A DNA stretch of 64,000 nt, taken from Chiridota heheva. Lineage: Eukaryota > Echinodermata > Holothuroidea > Apodida > Chiridotidae. Where the stretch lies: assembly GCA_020152595.1 (NCBI GenBank), contig JAIGNY010001464.1, forward strand, positions 1,225,001 to 1,289,000, read 5' to 3'. Shown here one piece after another: positions 11,601 through 24,670 of this stretch (positions are counted from its first letter, which is position 1; each line of letters begins with the position of its first letter). The notes under the pieces are model-generated. The model saw nothing but the letters and a program-made list of their open reading frames with translations. It did not search any database and had not been told where the DNA came from. Both the position numbers and the translations under genes were made by a program.

Positions 11601-11904
11601 GTGGTATGACAATTTCAATGCCCGACAATTTGCTGCAAATCAAAGAAATGTTGTGATGATGTCAGTAAAGTGCGGCTTCTTTTGGTTTGCAGCAAACTGT
11701 CAGGCATTTAAACTGCCATGACTGTAGTAGGGGTAGAAAATTCATCATTTGTACATCTCATCGGAAAAAAAAAAAAATACTGTGGCTTATAAATGAAGAA
11801 GGAAGTCTCCTGCAAATGTGAGTTGAGTAAAAAATAGATTCGCAAGTGGTCAAAAAAAGGAATTTTCATTACGGTTCAAAAGTCACGGTAGGAGGTGACC
11901 TAAT

Positions 11905-12044
11905 AAGTATATAGGTTGCTACAACGCTAGGAACACCTGTGGCTATAACAACCCTCGTATGGCAATCCCAACCATACTGAGCGATGTGTATAACATAACG
12001 TTAGGCCCACAGGCGTTCTTAGCGTTATGGCAACCTATATACTT
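11905..12044. mobile_element. 140-bp foldback element
   Basis: The two arms of about 38 bp are near-perfect inverted repeats: AAGTATATAGGTTGC and GGAACACCTGTGG on the left, CCACAGGCGTTCTTAGCG and GCAACCTATATACTT on the right. The TATA tips would fit a TA target duplication. A shorter relative lies at about 14,118-14,205. Confidence 0.75.
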
Positions 12045-12046
12045 AA

Positions 12047-14110
12047 CCCTTACTCTACCATGCGGCGATAATATCGCTGTTTTGACACTACCTTTTTCCA
12101 AAAATAAAATCAGGACCTTACTAAAATTCTGTAGAGGTGCAAATAGTTTCATTGCAAAGATCTCGGAATCATCTTTCATAAAATTGTATTTTTTGAAAGG
12201 GGTCTATACTCACTTTTTTTCGGCAAATTTTGTCCAAACATTCAGAAATTTCACATTTTGTTTCATATGTTCCGAAAAATGCATAATTTTCAAACATTTA
12301 CAAAAATTGCTTAGAAAATAGATTTAGATATTTTTAAATTTTTTTAATATGTAGACAAGTCATATTGTCCAAATCAAATCACATTTTGCTCATACCTGGT
12401 CATTATTTTTAAATTATTTGTAAAATATAAAAATTTGTGATTTTTGGTAATTTTTGACCCTTTTGTTAAAAATTTGTGATTCATTTTTGAAAAGTTTCAA
12501 ATACCATTCTGTAGCGAAAACAACGTGCTTTTACATGGATTGCTGCAATAAAAGACATACCCCCTCGATTGTTGCTAAAACGTTTTAGAGCTACGTCACT
12601 TAACTTATTTTTATATTTTTTTGACATTTACGTTGAGACGACAGAAGAATGTGTATCCCGAATCTTGTTTGAAAGTGAAACTGAGGATTAGGAAATGAGA
12701 GAAGGCTATCGCCAGTGATGGAGATCTTTTAGTACCTGGACCTAACCAGAAGAGGCCTAAATATTATCAGAACCAGATGAAATAATTTTTTCAAATTTCT
12801 TAAACTGCGAGTGTATTTTTCAAACTTCATGCTTATACTAACGTTACTCCTTAGGCTTAACGTTAGGCATAGCTAATGTTAGTGTAATTTAGCTGGGATT
12901 ATTTACTTGTAAGGATTATAAACAAGTAAATGGGTCACTAAAATCTGATGTGATTAACATGAATTGTTATCAATCTTTAATGTGTAGTGCAACAGTGCCC
13001 ATATACCAATTTCGTGAATTCTCGATTCCATGTTGTGAGGTTGTGGTGCAGTGGAGTAGGATTAAAATTTCAAGGGGAAAGGGTCCCATGTTGTTGGAAA
13101 GAGACACATGTTGGGGCAAGAGACCAATGGTGGGGGTCAAGCTGTCCCATGTACATGGAAATTATCCTCTTTGAAGCAATTTGGATCCTGGAAGAGGGCC
13201 ATATTTTTTTTTTTTTTTTTTTTTTGGGGGGGTGGCATTTCCCCTGGTTCCCCCTCCCAATATAAATAAGTCAGAACCCCACCCCAACCCCTGTAATTCC
13301 TTGAAAACAATTGAAATTGTATTTCTCTAAAAAAAAATCCTGTATTTAGACAAATTTGTTGACATTTTATATGCAGTACCAACTGTCACTGAAGGATTAC
13401 TGTTGCTTTGAATCATTTTAAGTACCTTTTCACCAAAAATTCCTACAGGAATCAACAAAAGTAAGTTTCTACAAGACTTTTAGTATATCCTGAATAAATA
13501 TAAGTATTTTGAAAGCTTTTAATGGCTAAAATTAATTCATAAACTGAAAATTTCAAGCCTGTGCTTAATAAATGAGGTAGATTAGCAAATTTGCATATCA
13601 TTTGCATAACATTTGTATTGAAATATTGGTGCAAACATTTCCTTTTTATATCATATTAGTTTTGCGCATCATAGAAAGGAACAATGCATGTTTATAGGGT
13701 ATAGTGCCAAATCCTAAGTATTAGATAGATCATTGGCAAAATCAGAGGTCAATTTTTAGGTCGAAAAGGTCAACAAAAAAAACAATTGACGTATGAATTT
13801 TTTTCTTGCCCCCAAAAAATCAAGAGTTCTATCAAATGAAAGGTCCTTCTTTCAACAATTCATCACTTCTATCAATATTTTCTTTCTAATTAGCCACAAG
13901 AAAGTAGAATATCACAAAGATAGCAGTTTTAGGACATCTAATAATCTTAATTAATGACCTCATTTGAATCAATTTGCATAATTCACCAGAGAATCATGCA
14001 AACCAACGTAAACTTTAAAGTCTTAGCTTTCATATAGCATAAACTTATTACAGTAGAAAATGAAGATAAATTTGTGAAAAAGCCCACTTTCCAAAAAGGT
14101 TTATTTTTTT
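12047..14110 (+). mobile_element. piggyBac-like non-autonomous element, copy 1 (right end lost)
   Basis: It starts TTAA (12,043-12,046) then CCCTTACTCTACCA and the subterminal palindrome GCGGCGATAATATCGC. TTAA targets and CCC-starting terminal repeats are typical of piggyBac-type transposons. About 2 kb of its body is collinear with 28,541-30,684, but the terminal repeat at the right end is missing; homology stops near 14,100. It encodes no transposase. A poly-T/G-run and C-rich patch (13,206-13,300) lie inside. Confidence 0.75.
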
Positions 14111-14117
14111 ACCTATA

Positions 14118-14205
14118 CTAGGTTGCCATTATGTAGGAACACCTGTGTGTAAAACCATCCCAAACTGTACCTTTTACACAAGCAGTAAGTTACCATAAGC
14201 GACCT
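14118..14205. mobile_element. Short foldback relative of 11,905-12,044
   Basis: The left half (AGGTTGCCATTATGTAGGAA, CACCTGTGTGTAA) matches the arm of the 140-bp element; the right half (TTACACAAGCAG, TTACCATAAGCGACCT) is its degenerate inverse. Together with 11,905-12,044 it flanks the 2-kb element between them. Confidence 0.45.
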
Positions 14206-15744
14206 GCCGTGTCCAAAAATGTATCGACTAGACCCTATAAAATACTGACACCCCTCCTCAAAGTTCACCCCTGACCGTAATGTTAGTTAAATTAATGGAA
14301 ATATTTTTGGCATTAGTTCTCGCGAAACTAGTAAGACTAAGCTATTAGTAAAATACACAGTAACGTTAGGACACTTACGGCTCTAATTTACAAATCCTAA
14401 AGTAAACTGCAGAATAAAAAGGGTATCTACTAAGAGTTTTTTTTTTTTTTTTTGTAAAGCATGACAATACAGATTCATATATTTCTTACCATGACTGCAA
14501 AAAGTGTAGATTAATGAAAATTTGAAAGAAATGATAGTTTCCAGCCTCTGTGAAAGTACACCATCACAGCAAGCTATGGCTTAGTTGTGATATCATGTGC
14601 GCCTGCATACAAATAATATTCAGTGCTGACTGTTGATTTATTTAAATTTCTCAAATTTATGCCTTATACAAAATATATACTTGTTACTGATAATTTTAAA
14701 AAATTAGGTTAATTTTTTTCTTTTTCTTTTTGCAAATGAGTAAGGTTAAAAAAAAACTCTTTAACGACGATGTAGGCCTTAGTGTTTTGTTTTGTTTTTC
14801 AAACAAAGACAGTCAGCATTGTACGTACTGCAGTTTTAGAAGTCAGCTGACGTCAACCGGATTGTCGATGACTTTGACAGAGTTAGTACAATAGTAGGTC
14901 ACCTTCAACTTGGTCAGAAGTTTACAACATAACAAAACAAGATAACGGGCAAGAAAGAGGCGCGTGTGGGGAAAAGGGACGGGGGGGGGGGGAAGCACCA
15001 CCCTCTGAGAGGATTTCACCTGCCCGGGTTGCATGCAGGATGCCCACCTGAAAGATAAAATATGGAAATTTAGTAACATTTCCCAAAAATTGAAGAAAAT
15101 AGTCAACTTATTCCCCAAAATGTAGAAAATAAACCGAAAATTTAAAGCAAATTTCCCAAAAATTGAAGGACATTTCCTGAAAATGGACGAAAATTAATGG
15201 AAATTTTAAGATTAGCAGCACTATTTGATGGAAACTTAATTTACCAGTGCAGTTTTCCACTTGGAACAGGGAAATTTGCGGTTCTTGCCTATTTTGAGAG
15301 GTGGCACTTCCTTAGGCTCCCTATCGGGCAGCAAAGCTACTCACCCCCCCTGCCCCCCCCCACCCACCCACCCACCCCCCTCCCCTTGCCCCCCCCCTCT
15401 CTATTCCACCCCTTCCACCCCCTTTGCAAATAGTTTTTGGATATAAGAGACTCACATCCATGTTCATAGGTTGTTTTGGACGAAAATCACATCTGGCCCA
15501 TGAATCTCAAATATTTTTTTACGCCACTGAAAGTGCAAAAAAAGCTCCAAGGGTGGAGCTCTGGGGACAGTTTTCCATATGTGCTCTGTGAATTTGAAAT
15601 TGACTTAATATGGCTTTTCGTAATGCAAGTCCAAACTGCAAATGATATTTTTAATCAGTTGATGTATAAATTTGTTAACTGTCATGGAAGAACCAAGGGT
15701 GAATTTCCAAATCCAAACTTCCGAATCAAAACACCCTGTTTATA
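14206..15744. other. Non-coding stretch with homopolymer and C-rich patches
   Basis: It contains a T-run at about 14,437-14,453, a G-run at 14,981-14,992, a few degenerate TTTCCCAAAAATTGAAG repeats (15,078-15,175) and a strongly C-rich tract at 15,343-15,423. No gene is recognised. Confidence 0.45.
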
Positions 15745-16270
15745 GAATTTAAAGTATTAGTTCAGTGATCAACTTGAAGAGAACTTTAACAGAAACAAAA
15801 TGGTGAAAAAACAACTTCATTATCTTATTCCGTTAAGGAGATATTCAAGTTTAAAGTTGTGTAGAAATGACTGTTGTATAATTTACTAGGTTGGCGTCTT
15901 TATCCTCACATTCGTAACAATTGTTAACGTATTCTGAAGAAAATTTATGCGACTGTTTTACTATTTAAATTATTCTTCCTCAAACAAGTTTTGTCGACGT
16001 GGTTAACTATATAGTACCATTACTAGATTCTGTTTTAACTACTTTTCTGACACATCCAATGGTTTTAAGGCCACAAAATTGCAGGGCAAAGTATGATAGA
16101 ATACATAAGTTTCGAGGAATCTGAAGCTGTGACGTCATAATTAGTATGATTTTAGTCGTTTGTACACAAAGGATGCCAAGCTTACTTATCTTCTTAAATC
16201 AACGGAATAATATTTTTGAATTGATTTGTTTACTTACTATTTTGTTTCTTTTGAAGCACTCTTCCATTGT
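15745..16270. mobile_element. Foldback family B, copy 1
   Basis: Collinear, in the opposite orientation, with 27,180-27,730: GAAACAAAATGGTGAA, TTATTCCGTTAAGGAGATAT, TTGGCGTCTTTATCCTCACA, and GAGGAATCTGAAGCTGTGAC each have complements there. In the copy at 27 kb the two halves are also inverted repeats of one another, so the family is a foldback type. No coding. Confidence 0.6.
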
Positions 16271-16730
16271 TTATCAAGATGGACTTGCTTGACCACTAAA
16301 CTAATCTTTTATACTGTTTTACCTGATACGTAGCAAGGGCGAATCCTTCATTTGTTAGCAATTTCAATTTTCAGGAAGGATTTTTTATCTAATTCTTTTT
16401 TTTTCTATTTTGGGGAAATTTTGTTCACTCTTCTTAGATTTTTGGAAAACTTCCTTAATTTTCCTCGGCGTGGGGGCAGTTTTACGCGATTTAATATGTA
16501 ATGCAGTGGCGTGGTGGCAGGAGGCCAGGGAAAAACTGCCCCAGCAGCGAAGGCTGAGAGGGCGCCAAGTGCTCAAGGTGGCGCCAAAATCGTCCTGAGA
16601 ATATATTTTTGTCAGCCCTGGGAAAATTTATACGTTGATCAATTACTTATCACGTCATATTCCACTTTTGTAGTCCAGAAGCACATACAAAAAAGACCAA
16701 ATTTCCGGGGACTGCAGCCGAATCCAACCA
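16271..16730. other. Non-coding stretch, nothing recognised
   Basis: The sequence becomes GC-richer from about 16,500 towards the array that follows. Short open frames here have no family pattern. Confidence 0.35.
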
Positions 16731-16734
16731 TTAG

Positions 16735-17022
16735 CACTCGAGGGGCACCCCCTGAGTTTGCGGGGCGCCCTGGATTTGCGGGGCGCCCCTGGGTTTGCGG
16801 GGCGCCTCTGGGTTTGCGGAGCGCCCCTGGATTTGCGGGGCGCCCTCTGGTTTGCAGGGCGCCCTCTGATTTGCAGGGCGCCCTCTGATTTAGCGGGGCG
16901 CCCACTGGATTAGCGGGGCGCCCACTGGATTAGCGAGGCGCCCTCTGTTTGCGGGCGAATACTGTTTGGGGGCGCTGGTAGGGCGCCTCTGATTTGAGGG
17001 CGCCCTCTGAATGCTTACAGGG
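16735..17022. repeat. GC-rich 18-21-bp minisatellite with GGCGCC in each unit
   Basis: About 13 units built on TTTGCGGGGCGCCCCTGG. Unit length varies from 18 to 21 bp. Nearly every unit contains the palindrome GGCGCC, often extended to GGGGCGCCCC. The block is strongly GC- and CpG-rich inside an AT-rich neighbourhood. Frames open on both strands are a by-product. Confidence 0.85.
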
Positions 17023-17900
17023 GCCCTCAAAAATTTCTTAAAAATATATTCTTGAATACGTTTTATTTTCAACGTAAATGTTTTTTCTCAAAGCTTTATC
17101 CTTAGATCAAAAACATAGAAATCAAGACCCCAACTGAAGACACATATTGTAGTAAATGGGATTCTGCATTAAACATTCGTTTCAAAATATATATTCCTTT
17201 TAACTAATTTTAGTGTAAAATTGATACGATTTTAGGCAATCTTCTGCTACCAAAATCAAGCCAAAAAAAACGCTTACCAGGACGTCGACCCTGGATTAAG
17301 CAATTTTCTGCAATCAAATTTGCAAGAAATGCTGGGATTCCGGGGGTTTTACCCGCAGCGCCCCTACCTGCAGCTTCGCCCTTCATAGATATGACACATT
17401 TTAAAATCATTTACTGATATCAAAACTACAAGAGACCCTAGGTCTCTTCTTCAGGGCCTTCGTTCCTATATCATACCTGGAGTTTACACAATTCTAAGCA
17501 AGTACCAGTTTGTCCCTCCTGCCCCCCCTTCCCCTTCCCCTCATAAAGAACGTCTAACGAATTAGTTTTTTGGGAAATCTTTTTCAATTTCCGAAAAATC
17601 TTACAACGTGGGTATCAAAACATTGCGGGGAAAAACAAAAAAACAATGGCATTTCTTGTTTATTTTATTTGAGTTTATGAAATAGCCATTACAAAAGGTT
17701 TGTTCATTTGGTCCACTTTGATGACTTGTGGACCTTTTCAGGAAGTTTCAAGTACCTCTGTGAGAGTTTTTTTTTAATTATTTTTTTATTATTTTTATTT
17801 TTACTTTTTTCTTACTTTCAAAACTCCGTATATTCTACTTGGGTTTTTAGATATATGTCTTTATCAATTTTATTGCCTCATCCAATTATTTACCAGCAAT
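17023..17900. other. AT-rich stretch
   Basis: It holds a short perfect inverted repeat AAGAGAC-CCTAG-GTCTCTT near 17,429-17,447 and T-runs at about 17,766-17,800. It may include degraded 5' sequence of the retrotransposon that follows. Nothing else is recognised. Confidence 0.35.
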
Positions 17901-20900
17901 AACTTGTTTATTTATCATGCGGATAATGTATATGTTCCACACTATTTTATTGATTAATTTGAAATGACTACTAGAGAAATCGTCTCTTTCAATACACGAG
18001 GCAATAGAGACTGTAAGAAAAAGAGAAAATATTTTGCCTTTTTTTTACAATCATTTTTTTGATATTGGTTTTTTACAAGAGACTCATTCTACACACAGTG
18101 ATATTAAATACTGGGACAATGAATGGGGTGGCAAGGTTCTGTTTGCACACGGCTCCAGTGATAGCCGTGGTGTTATGATTTTATTTAAACCCTCACTAAA
18201 TATTTGCATTGATGATATTACGTGTGATGTTAATGGTAGATACGTCATATGGAGAACACTCCTTTTTTTAAATTAATATTTACGCTCCTAATATTGATCA
18301 ACCTAATTTTTTTTCAATAATATTGACAATATTATTGGTAAATATAGCAATATCAATATAATTTGGGGCGGTGATTTCAACCTTGTTTTCGATTTTGATT
18401 TAGATCAAAAAGGGGGAAATAGGGTAATTAAATTCAATGCGAGAAATTCTGTGTTGGAACTTATTAGCAGGTTTGACCTTTTGGACATTTGGAGAGAACA
18501 GCATCCTTGTTATTTTAACTATACTTGGCATTCTACTATCGACAAAACTGTACATTGCAGGCTTGACTTTTTCCTTATCTCCAGATGTCTAATTCATCTT
18601 GTTGACGATACTTCTTCTTATCCTTTGTTTAATTCTGATCATGATATTGTTACCATCAAATTGCTTTCTTCATCTGTTCATTTGAACGCGGTCCAGGTAC
18701 TTGGAAATTTAATGCCTCCATACTCAAAGATAATGATTACGTAAGTCATATTAATGATATAATCTCTTCCATTACTGTTGATTATTCTCATTTGAATGCT
18801 TCTTTGTTATGATAATTTCTTAAAATGAAATTCAGATCCGTTACTATTGCTTACTCTAAACGTAAGGCACGTGAATGATTAGCTCATGAGCGCTAGGTAC
18901 TTCAATTTATTTCGTATTATGATCAACTATGTATAACTTCTCCCACTGATTCAAACTTATCTGCTTTAACTGTAAAAGGTTTCAAGAATGAGCTCGATTT
19001 GATATACGACTATAAACTTAAAGGTATTCTTATTCGTCCCAGAGCAAGGTGGGTTGAAGGTGGGGAGAAAAACACCAGGTATTTCCTTAATTTAGAACGT
19101 ATAAATAAGGCCTCCAACTTTATTGATAAATCAATAAATGATACTGGTTCGCATGTTACTGATAAGCATGTACTTTTTGATGAAATATAATTTTTTTACC
19201 GTTCTCTTTATTCCAAACGTCATGTTGGTAACCCCTCTACGCTTTTCACTTCCATTAACAGTAACAAACGTATTTCGAATGAGGATTCGAATGCAAAGAT
19301 TCCCTATTCTCTATGCCGTCTAATAAATCACCAGGTACCGATGGCTTAACTTCTTATAACTTTTATAAGCATTTTGGGGATAAAATTGGGAAATTCGTTG
19401 GTAACGCGCTAAATTTTTCTTATAATAATATGTGTGTATCCAAACAACAATCACAGGCAGTGATTTCTTTAAATCTTAAGCCTGGCAAAAATCCATCAAT
19501 CTTAAAAAAACTGGAGACCTGTCGCTCTACTTAATACCGATTACAAAATAGCAGCTAAATCCCTGGCCAACCGTTTAAAATGTATTTTAATTGATCTTAT
19601 CAGTCCAGAGCAGACTGGTTTCCTTAAGGGTAGGTATATCGGGGAAAATATTCGTTAAGTGTTAGATACTATTAGCTATTGTAATCATAATAATTTACCA
19701 GCTTCATTAATCTTTCTCGATTTTGAGAAAGCGTTCGACCCCTTGGACCACTCATTTAAAAACAAGGTACTTTCTTATTTTAATTTTGGACGGGGTTTCA
19801 TACAATGGGTTTCTACCCTTTATGCAAAGGCTACTTCATGTGTAATCAACAATGGTCATTGTACTGATTATTTTCAGGTATCACGTGGCGTACGACAAGG
19901 CTGTCCTCTTAGTCCTTATTTATTCATAATTTGTTCTGAAATTCTTTGTATCAATATCAAGCATAACCATTCTATTAGAGGTATACATGTAAGTGATATC
20001 AACTTAAAAATTTGTCAATATGCTGATGACACTGTTCTTTTTACGGACGGTTCTAAGTCGTCCACTGATGCCGCTATTTTAAGTCTAAATGACTTTGGCA
20101 AAGTTTTCGGTCTCGTAATCAATTTTGATAAATCATACATTTCCCCCCTTGGTTATTACACTGAAATACCCCCAAATCATCTCAAAAATTATATTCTTAA
20201 CTTTTCCAATGGTCCTATCTATTATTTAGGTATTTTGTTTACAACTCACCATGACGATTTTTTCCATCTGAATTATCAGCCCAAATTATCTCGCCTTAAG
20301 AACATTCTTAATCTATGGTCAACTCGTGACCTCACACCCATAAGCAAATTTACGATCATTAAATCTTTTGCTCTTTCCCAACTAGTCTACTTATTTACTG
20401 TGCTTCCCCCCCCCCCCCCGATCCCCCCATTCCCCACCCCCCTCTCATTCCTATATCAAAGAACTTAACAAAATTTTGTATAAGTTTATTTGGAATGGTA
20501 AACCACATAAAGTTAAAAGCTCTTCACTTATTAATGATTATATGAGGGCGGGCTTCGTATGTTGCAGGTTGAATCTTTTATTTCTACTCTAAAGTGTTCT
20601 TGGATTTGTCGTTATTGTACACCTATTTCAAATGATTGGAAGATCTTTTTGATTTAGCTTTACGTAATTTTGGAAATATGTTTCTATTTAAATGTAATAT
20701 TAGTCCACATGATTTTTTTGAAAATTAAGAACTGTTTTGTAAAACAGGTTTGTGAAGCTTGCTTCTCTTTTAACTTTAATATGTCGCTTGATCACTTTGA
20801 TAATCAAATTATTTTAAACAACTCACTTCTAAAAATTGGGAACAAGACATTTTTTGATAAGAATCTTTTAAACGCTGGGGCATTTCGGGTCCGCGACTTT

Positions 20901-22312
20901 TTCTGCATGGATGGTTCCCCGAAAAGTTATATTGACTTTATAAAAGAGTTCAAGGTTACATCCTTACCTTTCACCCGTTATTTTGGTATTATATCTCTTG
21001 CATACCTGCCTCTTGAAAAAATAATTTATCTCCCCATGTTGCCATCTCTGTTAATGTTACCCGTAATGAATCAAATGTATCACTTTATTGTTCCAATTGC
21101 ATTTCCAACAGATCAATATATTATTCTATCGTAAAACAGTACAAGAAGTTACCATCCTGTTAAGATAAGTGGAACGACGATTTTCCCTATGTTACTGATA
21201 GGAACAAAATACTTCTGTTATCCTTTAAAGCTGTTAAGAATTCTAAACTTCATTATTTTCAATTCCGTTTCATTCACAGGATACTAGGTACCAATTATTT
21301 TTTGAATAAGATAGGTTTATTAGATTCACCCTTGTGTACATTTTGTAATGCCTCAGATGAGACTTTATCTCATCTCTTTTGGGATTGCCCGATTGTTACT
21401 TGTTTCTGGAGTGATGCTGTGAAGCTTATTATTTCAAAACCCGTTGTTCTTAATAAAGTCATTGTATTCTTTGGACAGCTAGATGGTATGAAAGCCCGTT
21501 TAAATTATTTCCCAATTAATGCTAAAAATCATATTCATAATTGCAGGTGTAAGTCTGTTTTACCCCAAGTTAATCATTTTCATCGCATTTTGTTATTTAA
21601 TCTTCAAGTTGACGGGTTTATCAATCGTCATGGCAACCCAAATAGCACCCTTTATAATTTCTTTAAGTAACAACACTAGTATGTAGACTAAACTACTGCA
21701 TTCTTTGCACTTATACTTGCATCTATTTTATATTCAATTTACTCCTTTTGTATGTGGTTGAGGCTATTATGTATCTCAACCCAAAAATTCTCTACTTTAA
21801 CACTGTGAAATTTATTGCTTTATTTAACTCTCTATATATTTTTTTTTTTGTGCACTGTTCACATTCTCTGGCGCTTGATATTCATTGCGTCTCATTGCGT
21901 CATACTGTGTTACTTATTCCTTTACCCCCGTTAATGTTTTTTTGTTGTTGTGTGAATGGAAGGAGGCAAGGTACGTCTGTGTATTTTGCGCATTTCTTTC
22001 ATTGGTAATCTTCTTAATTGATTGTTTTTACTATATTAGCTAGCTTTTGCTAATTTTTCGCTTAGTTGTGTTTTTATCGATTTATTTTTCTTTCATTCAC
22101 TTATCACTCTGTGAAGTCGCAAAATACACAGATGTGCTTTTCTCATTATTTTCAATTGATTGTATTGTACATTATATCATTATCTGTTCTCACTTATGTT
22201 AAAAAGTAATCGAATATTAGTTATTATTCCTTATGTGAGGTTATTTTTACAAATGTATGAATTGTTTTTGTTGTCGTTGAAGATGTCAATAAACTTTCAA
22301 CAACAAAAAAAG
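17900..22312 (+). mobile_element. L1/Tx1-like non-LTR retrotransposon, decayed, ORF1 missing
   Basis: It carries an APE-type endonuclease, a reverse transcriptase and a C-terminal zinc-knuckle in the order expected for ORF2 of the L1/Tx1 group. The 3' untranslated part runs to GATGTCAATAAACTTTCAAC and a short CAACAAAAAAAG tail at about 22,300-22,312. No ORF1 is recognised upstream, so the copy is probably 5'-truncated; the left border is approximate. Multiple frameshifts and stops make it inactive. Confidence 0.85.
17964..21670 (+). pseudogene. ORF2 pseudogene: endonuclease, reverse transcriptase, C-terminal zinc-knuckle
   Basis: It starts near ATG 17,964 (MTTREIVSFNTRGNRD), then after a frameshift GFLQETHST (endonuclease), WGGKVLFAHGSSDSRGV, and SDHDIVTIKL at about 18,640-18,670 (endonuclease end). 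Linker RARWVEGGEKNTRYF lies at about 19,040. In the reverse transcriptase, SPGTDGLTSYNFYK is at about 19,325, IFLDFEKAFD (palm motif A) at about 19,710, GVRQGCPLSP (motif B) at about 19,890 and YADDTVLF (catalytic YADD) at about 20,020. A C-run of 14 and a C-rich tract (20,406-20,447) disrupt the frame after the palm. The end shows CTFCNASDETLSHLFWDCP (CCHC type) at about 21,336-21,392. At least five frame breaks. Confidence 0.88.
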
Positions 22313-23395
22313 ATTACGTTAAAATTCCCTGGTGAAAGTCAAATTTGTGCTGGTGAAAATAATTTCATTGTTCTTACACCAATGAAATATGAATATTTCG
22401 CATACAGTTTTCCTACCTTTAGCTTAAAGCTATTTAACCGTTATGTATTTCTTTAGAACAATCTGAATTTGGAAAGATGCATTGTGGATTACATTGACCA
22501 AAAAAAATCTCCTGATTGGGAGATCTCCCTTCGGGAGCGTGGACCGTGACTGCTGTGTTGCCGAAACTTGTCCATAGATCTTGATGTATATTATGCAGTT
22601 ATGAGTTATTCAGGGCACCATTCCAATGACTTCCACTGTATTTATCTGCAGTCTTTTTTAAACTGTTAAACATTTGCAAAAAAACTTAAACAATTGACTT
22701 TACTTGGAATACAATTAAAGTTTTTATATCCAAATCAAATAACCTACAACACCTTAACAGGGCAGACTGTTGCTTTGAGAAACATTTTCAAAATTCTTAT
22801 AAATTCGCGTCTAAAGAGCTTATATCACGTAGACAATTACCACCACCCCCCCCCCCCACACACACACATACCCATACCCCACCCAAAAAAAAAGAAAGAA
22901 TATAGTCTGTTCTTTGTATCCGAAAAATTTCAAAGGAATTATACATAGGATATCGGAAAGAAAAAAACATTTTATTCTGATGTGTATTAAAAGGAATTTG
23001 TTAGATTATTTATCAGGGTGGGAAGGGAAGATCTACTTAAAGTACTTTTTTTGAAGAGAATTGGGAGGGGGGGGGGGGGGTATCTTAACGCCCCACAGCG
23101 TGGGGTCCAAATTTTGCAGTTGGCAAAATCATAATAATTGGGTATTGAAATAATAAACATTGATTGCCAAAAATAAAATCATTTTTATTGCACATTATAC
23201 ACACTCTTGAATCCTTTTTTTGTTTTTTTTTTTTGCTCAAAAACAAAACACACAAGGCAAAGAACTTGTCAGTAAAACTTGCTCACCTGAGCAAAACATA
23301 TTTTTGATGTAATTTATTTTTGTTGGTGTGGGATTAGGGCCCCCCCCCCACTTCCTGGCCTCCTCTGGCTACGCCAATAATTTAAAGTACCTGAG
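22313..23395. other. Non-coding stretch with C/CA-rich and G-run patches
   Basis: It includes a C-run and CACACA at about 22,843-22,870, a G-run at 23,066-23,080, a T-rich tract at 23,215-23,235 and a C-run at 23,340-23,350 next to a GGCTACGCC end-like motif. No gene. Confidence 0.4.
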
Positions 23396-23790
23396 AACAT
23401 TGAAAATTTCGAAATGTCTTCTCGTCCATGCATCACAACTTTGATGATTCTCAGTGACTGAAAAGTTAGTACAGAAATTTTAATAATTACCCGATTACAT
23501 TAAACTGTTAAAAAATTTGAGCTGTCTTCTCTTCCATAAACCACACCACAACTTTGATGATTTTCAGAGACTAAAATTTCAAACAGAAATTTAAAGAATT
23601 ACGTGATGATTTTCAGTGACTGAAATTTCAGACAGAAATTAAAAAAATCACCCGATTACATTACAGATTTTGAGTCGCCTTCTCTTCCATACATCACAAC
23701 TTTCATGATTTTCAGTGACTGAAATTAAAAGAATAACCTGATTGAATTAAAGATTTTGAGCTGTCTTCTCTTCCATTCATCACGACTTTG
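23396..23790. repeat. Diverged ~120-bp tandem repeats
   Basis: Four to five imperfect copies of a segment containing GAGCTGTCTTCTCTTCCAT, CATCACAACTTTGATGATTT and TCAGTGACTGAAATTTCAG, beginning near 23,400, 23,515, 23,660 and 23,755, one of them truncated. Confidence 0.65.
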
Positions 23791-24029
23791 ATCAGTTGAT
23801 AAGCCATAACTCGGAACTGCATGTGCTCTTTGAATAATTGAAAGACTCTTCTGTTAAAAATGTAAAGCTCTTTCTGGCGAATAAACAAATATCTACCCAA
23901 CATATGCCTAGGCTCATAACTATGCATATGCTTATAACTATACTCCCTCCCTTCTCTAATCTTAAAAAAAAAAAAAAAAAACTCATATAACTTAACCTAC
24001 TTTTTTTTATTCTTTTTTTTTAAAAGCCC

Positions 24030-24599
24030 TAAAATTCAAAATGGTCGGTTTTGAAAGAAGTATACAATACTCGGCGGAGAGCATATAGTCGAGAATATTC
24101 GAATACACATTTGTATTCACCAGAAAGAACTTTTAATTCTAAACAGAATGGTCTTTAAATCATACTAAAAGCACCTGTATTCATTTTAAGTTTAAATTTC
24201 TCCAGACTGTATTCTCCAGCTAAATATTGACCAATATGGTCAATTTTGAAAGGAGTATACTCGGTGGAGAGCATTTAGTCGAGAATATTCGAATACAATT
24301 TTGTATTCACCAGAAAGAACTTTCAATTCTTAACAGAATGGTTTCTAAATTACATCTGGACTTGAACTATTTAAGTTTAAGTGCATATTACCACATTTCA
24401 CCTTCACCTACTTATCCTTTTTTCAAATTTAAATTCTTGATTAAAATGTACTTTAATGGCGGACTTGATGGCAAAAAATACACAGCGGGGATGGAGGTTA
24501 CATAACACAATTATAAACTTCAACTAGGCCTATAACGGAACAATTTATTCGCCGATTTAAATGATGATGATGATGATGATGATAATACTAATAATGACG

Positions 24600-24631
<32 letters not shown>

Positions 24632-24636
24632 AATAC

Positions 24637-24670
<34 letters not shown>

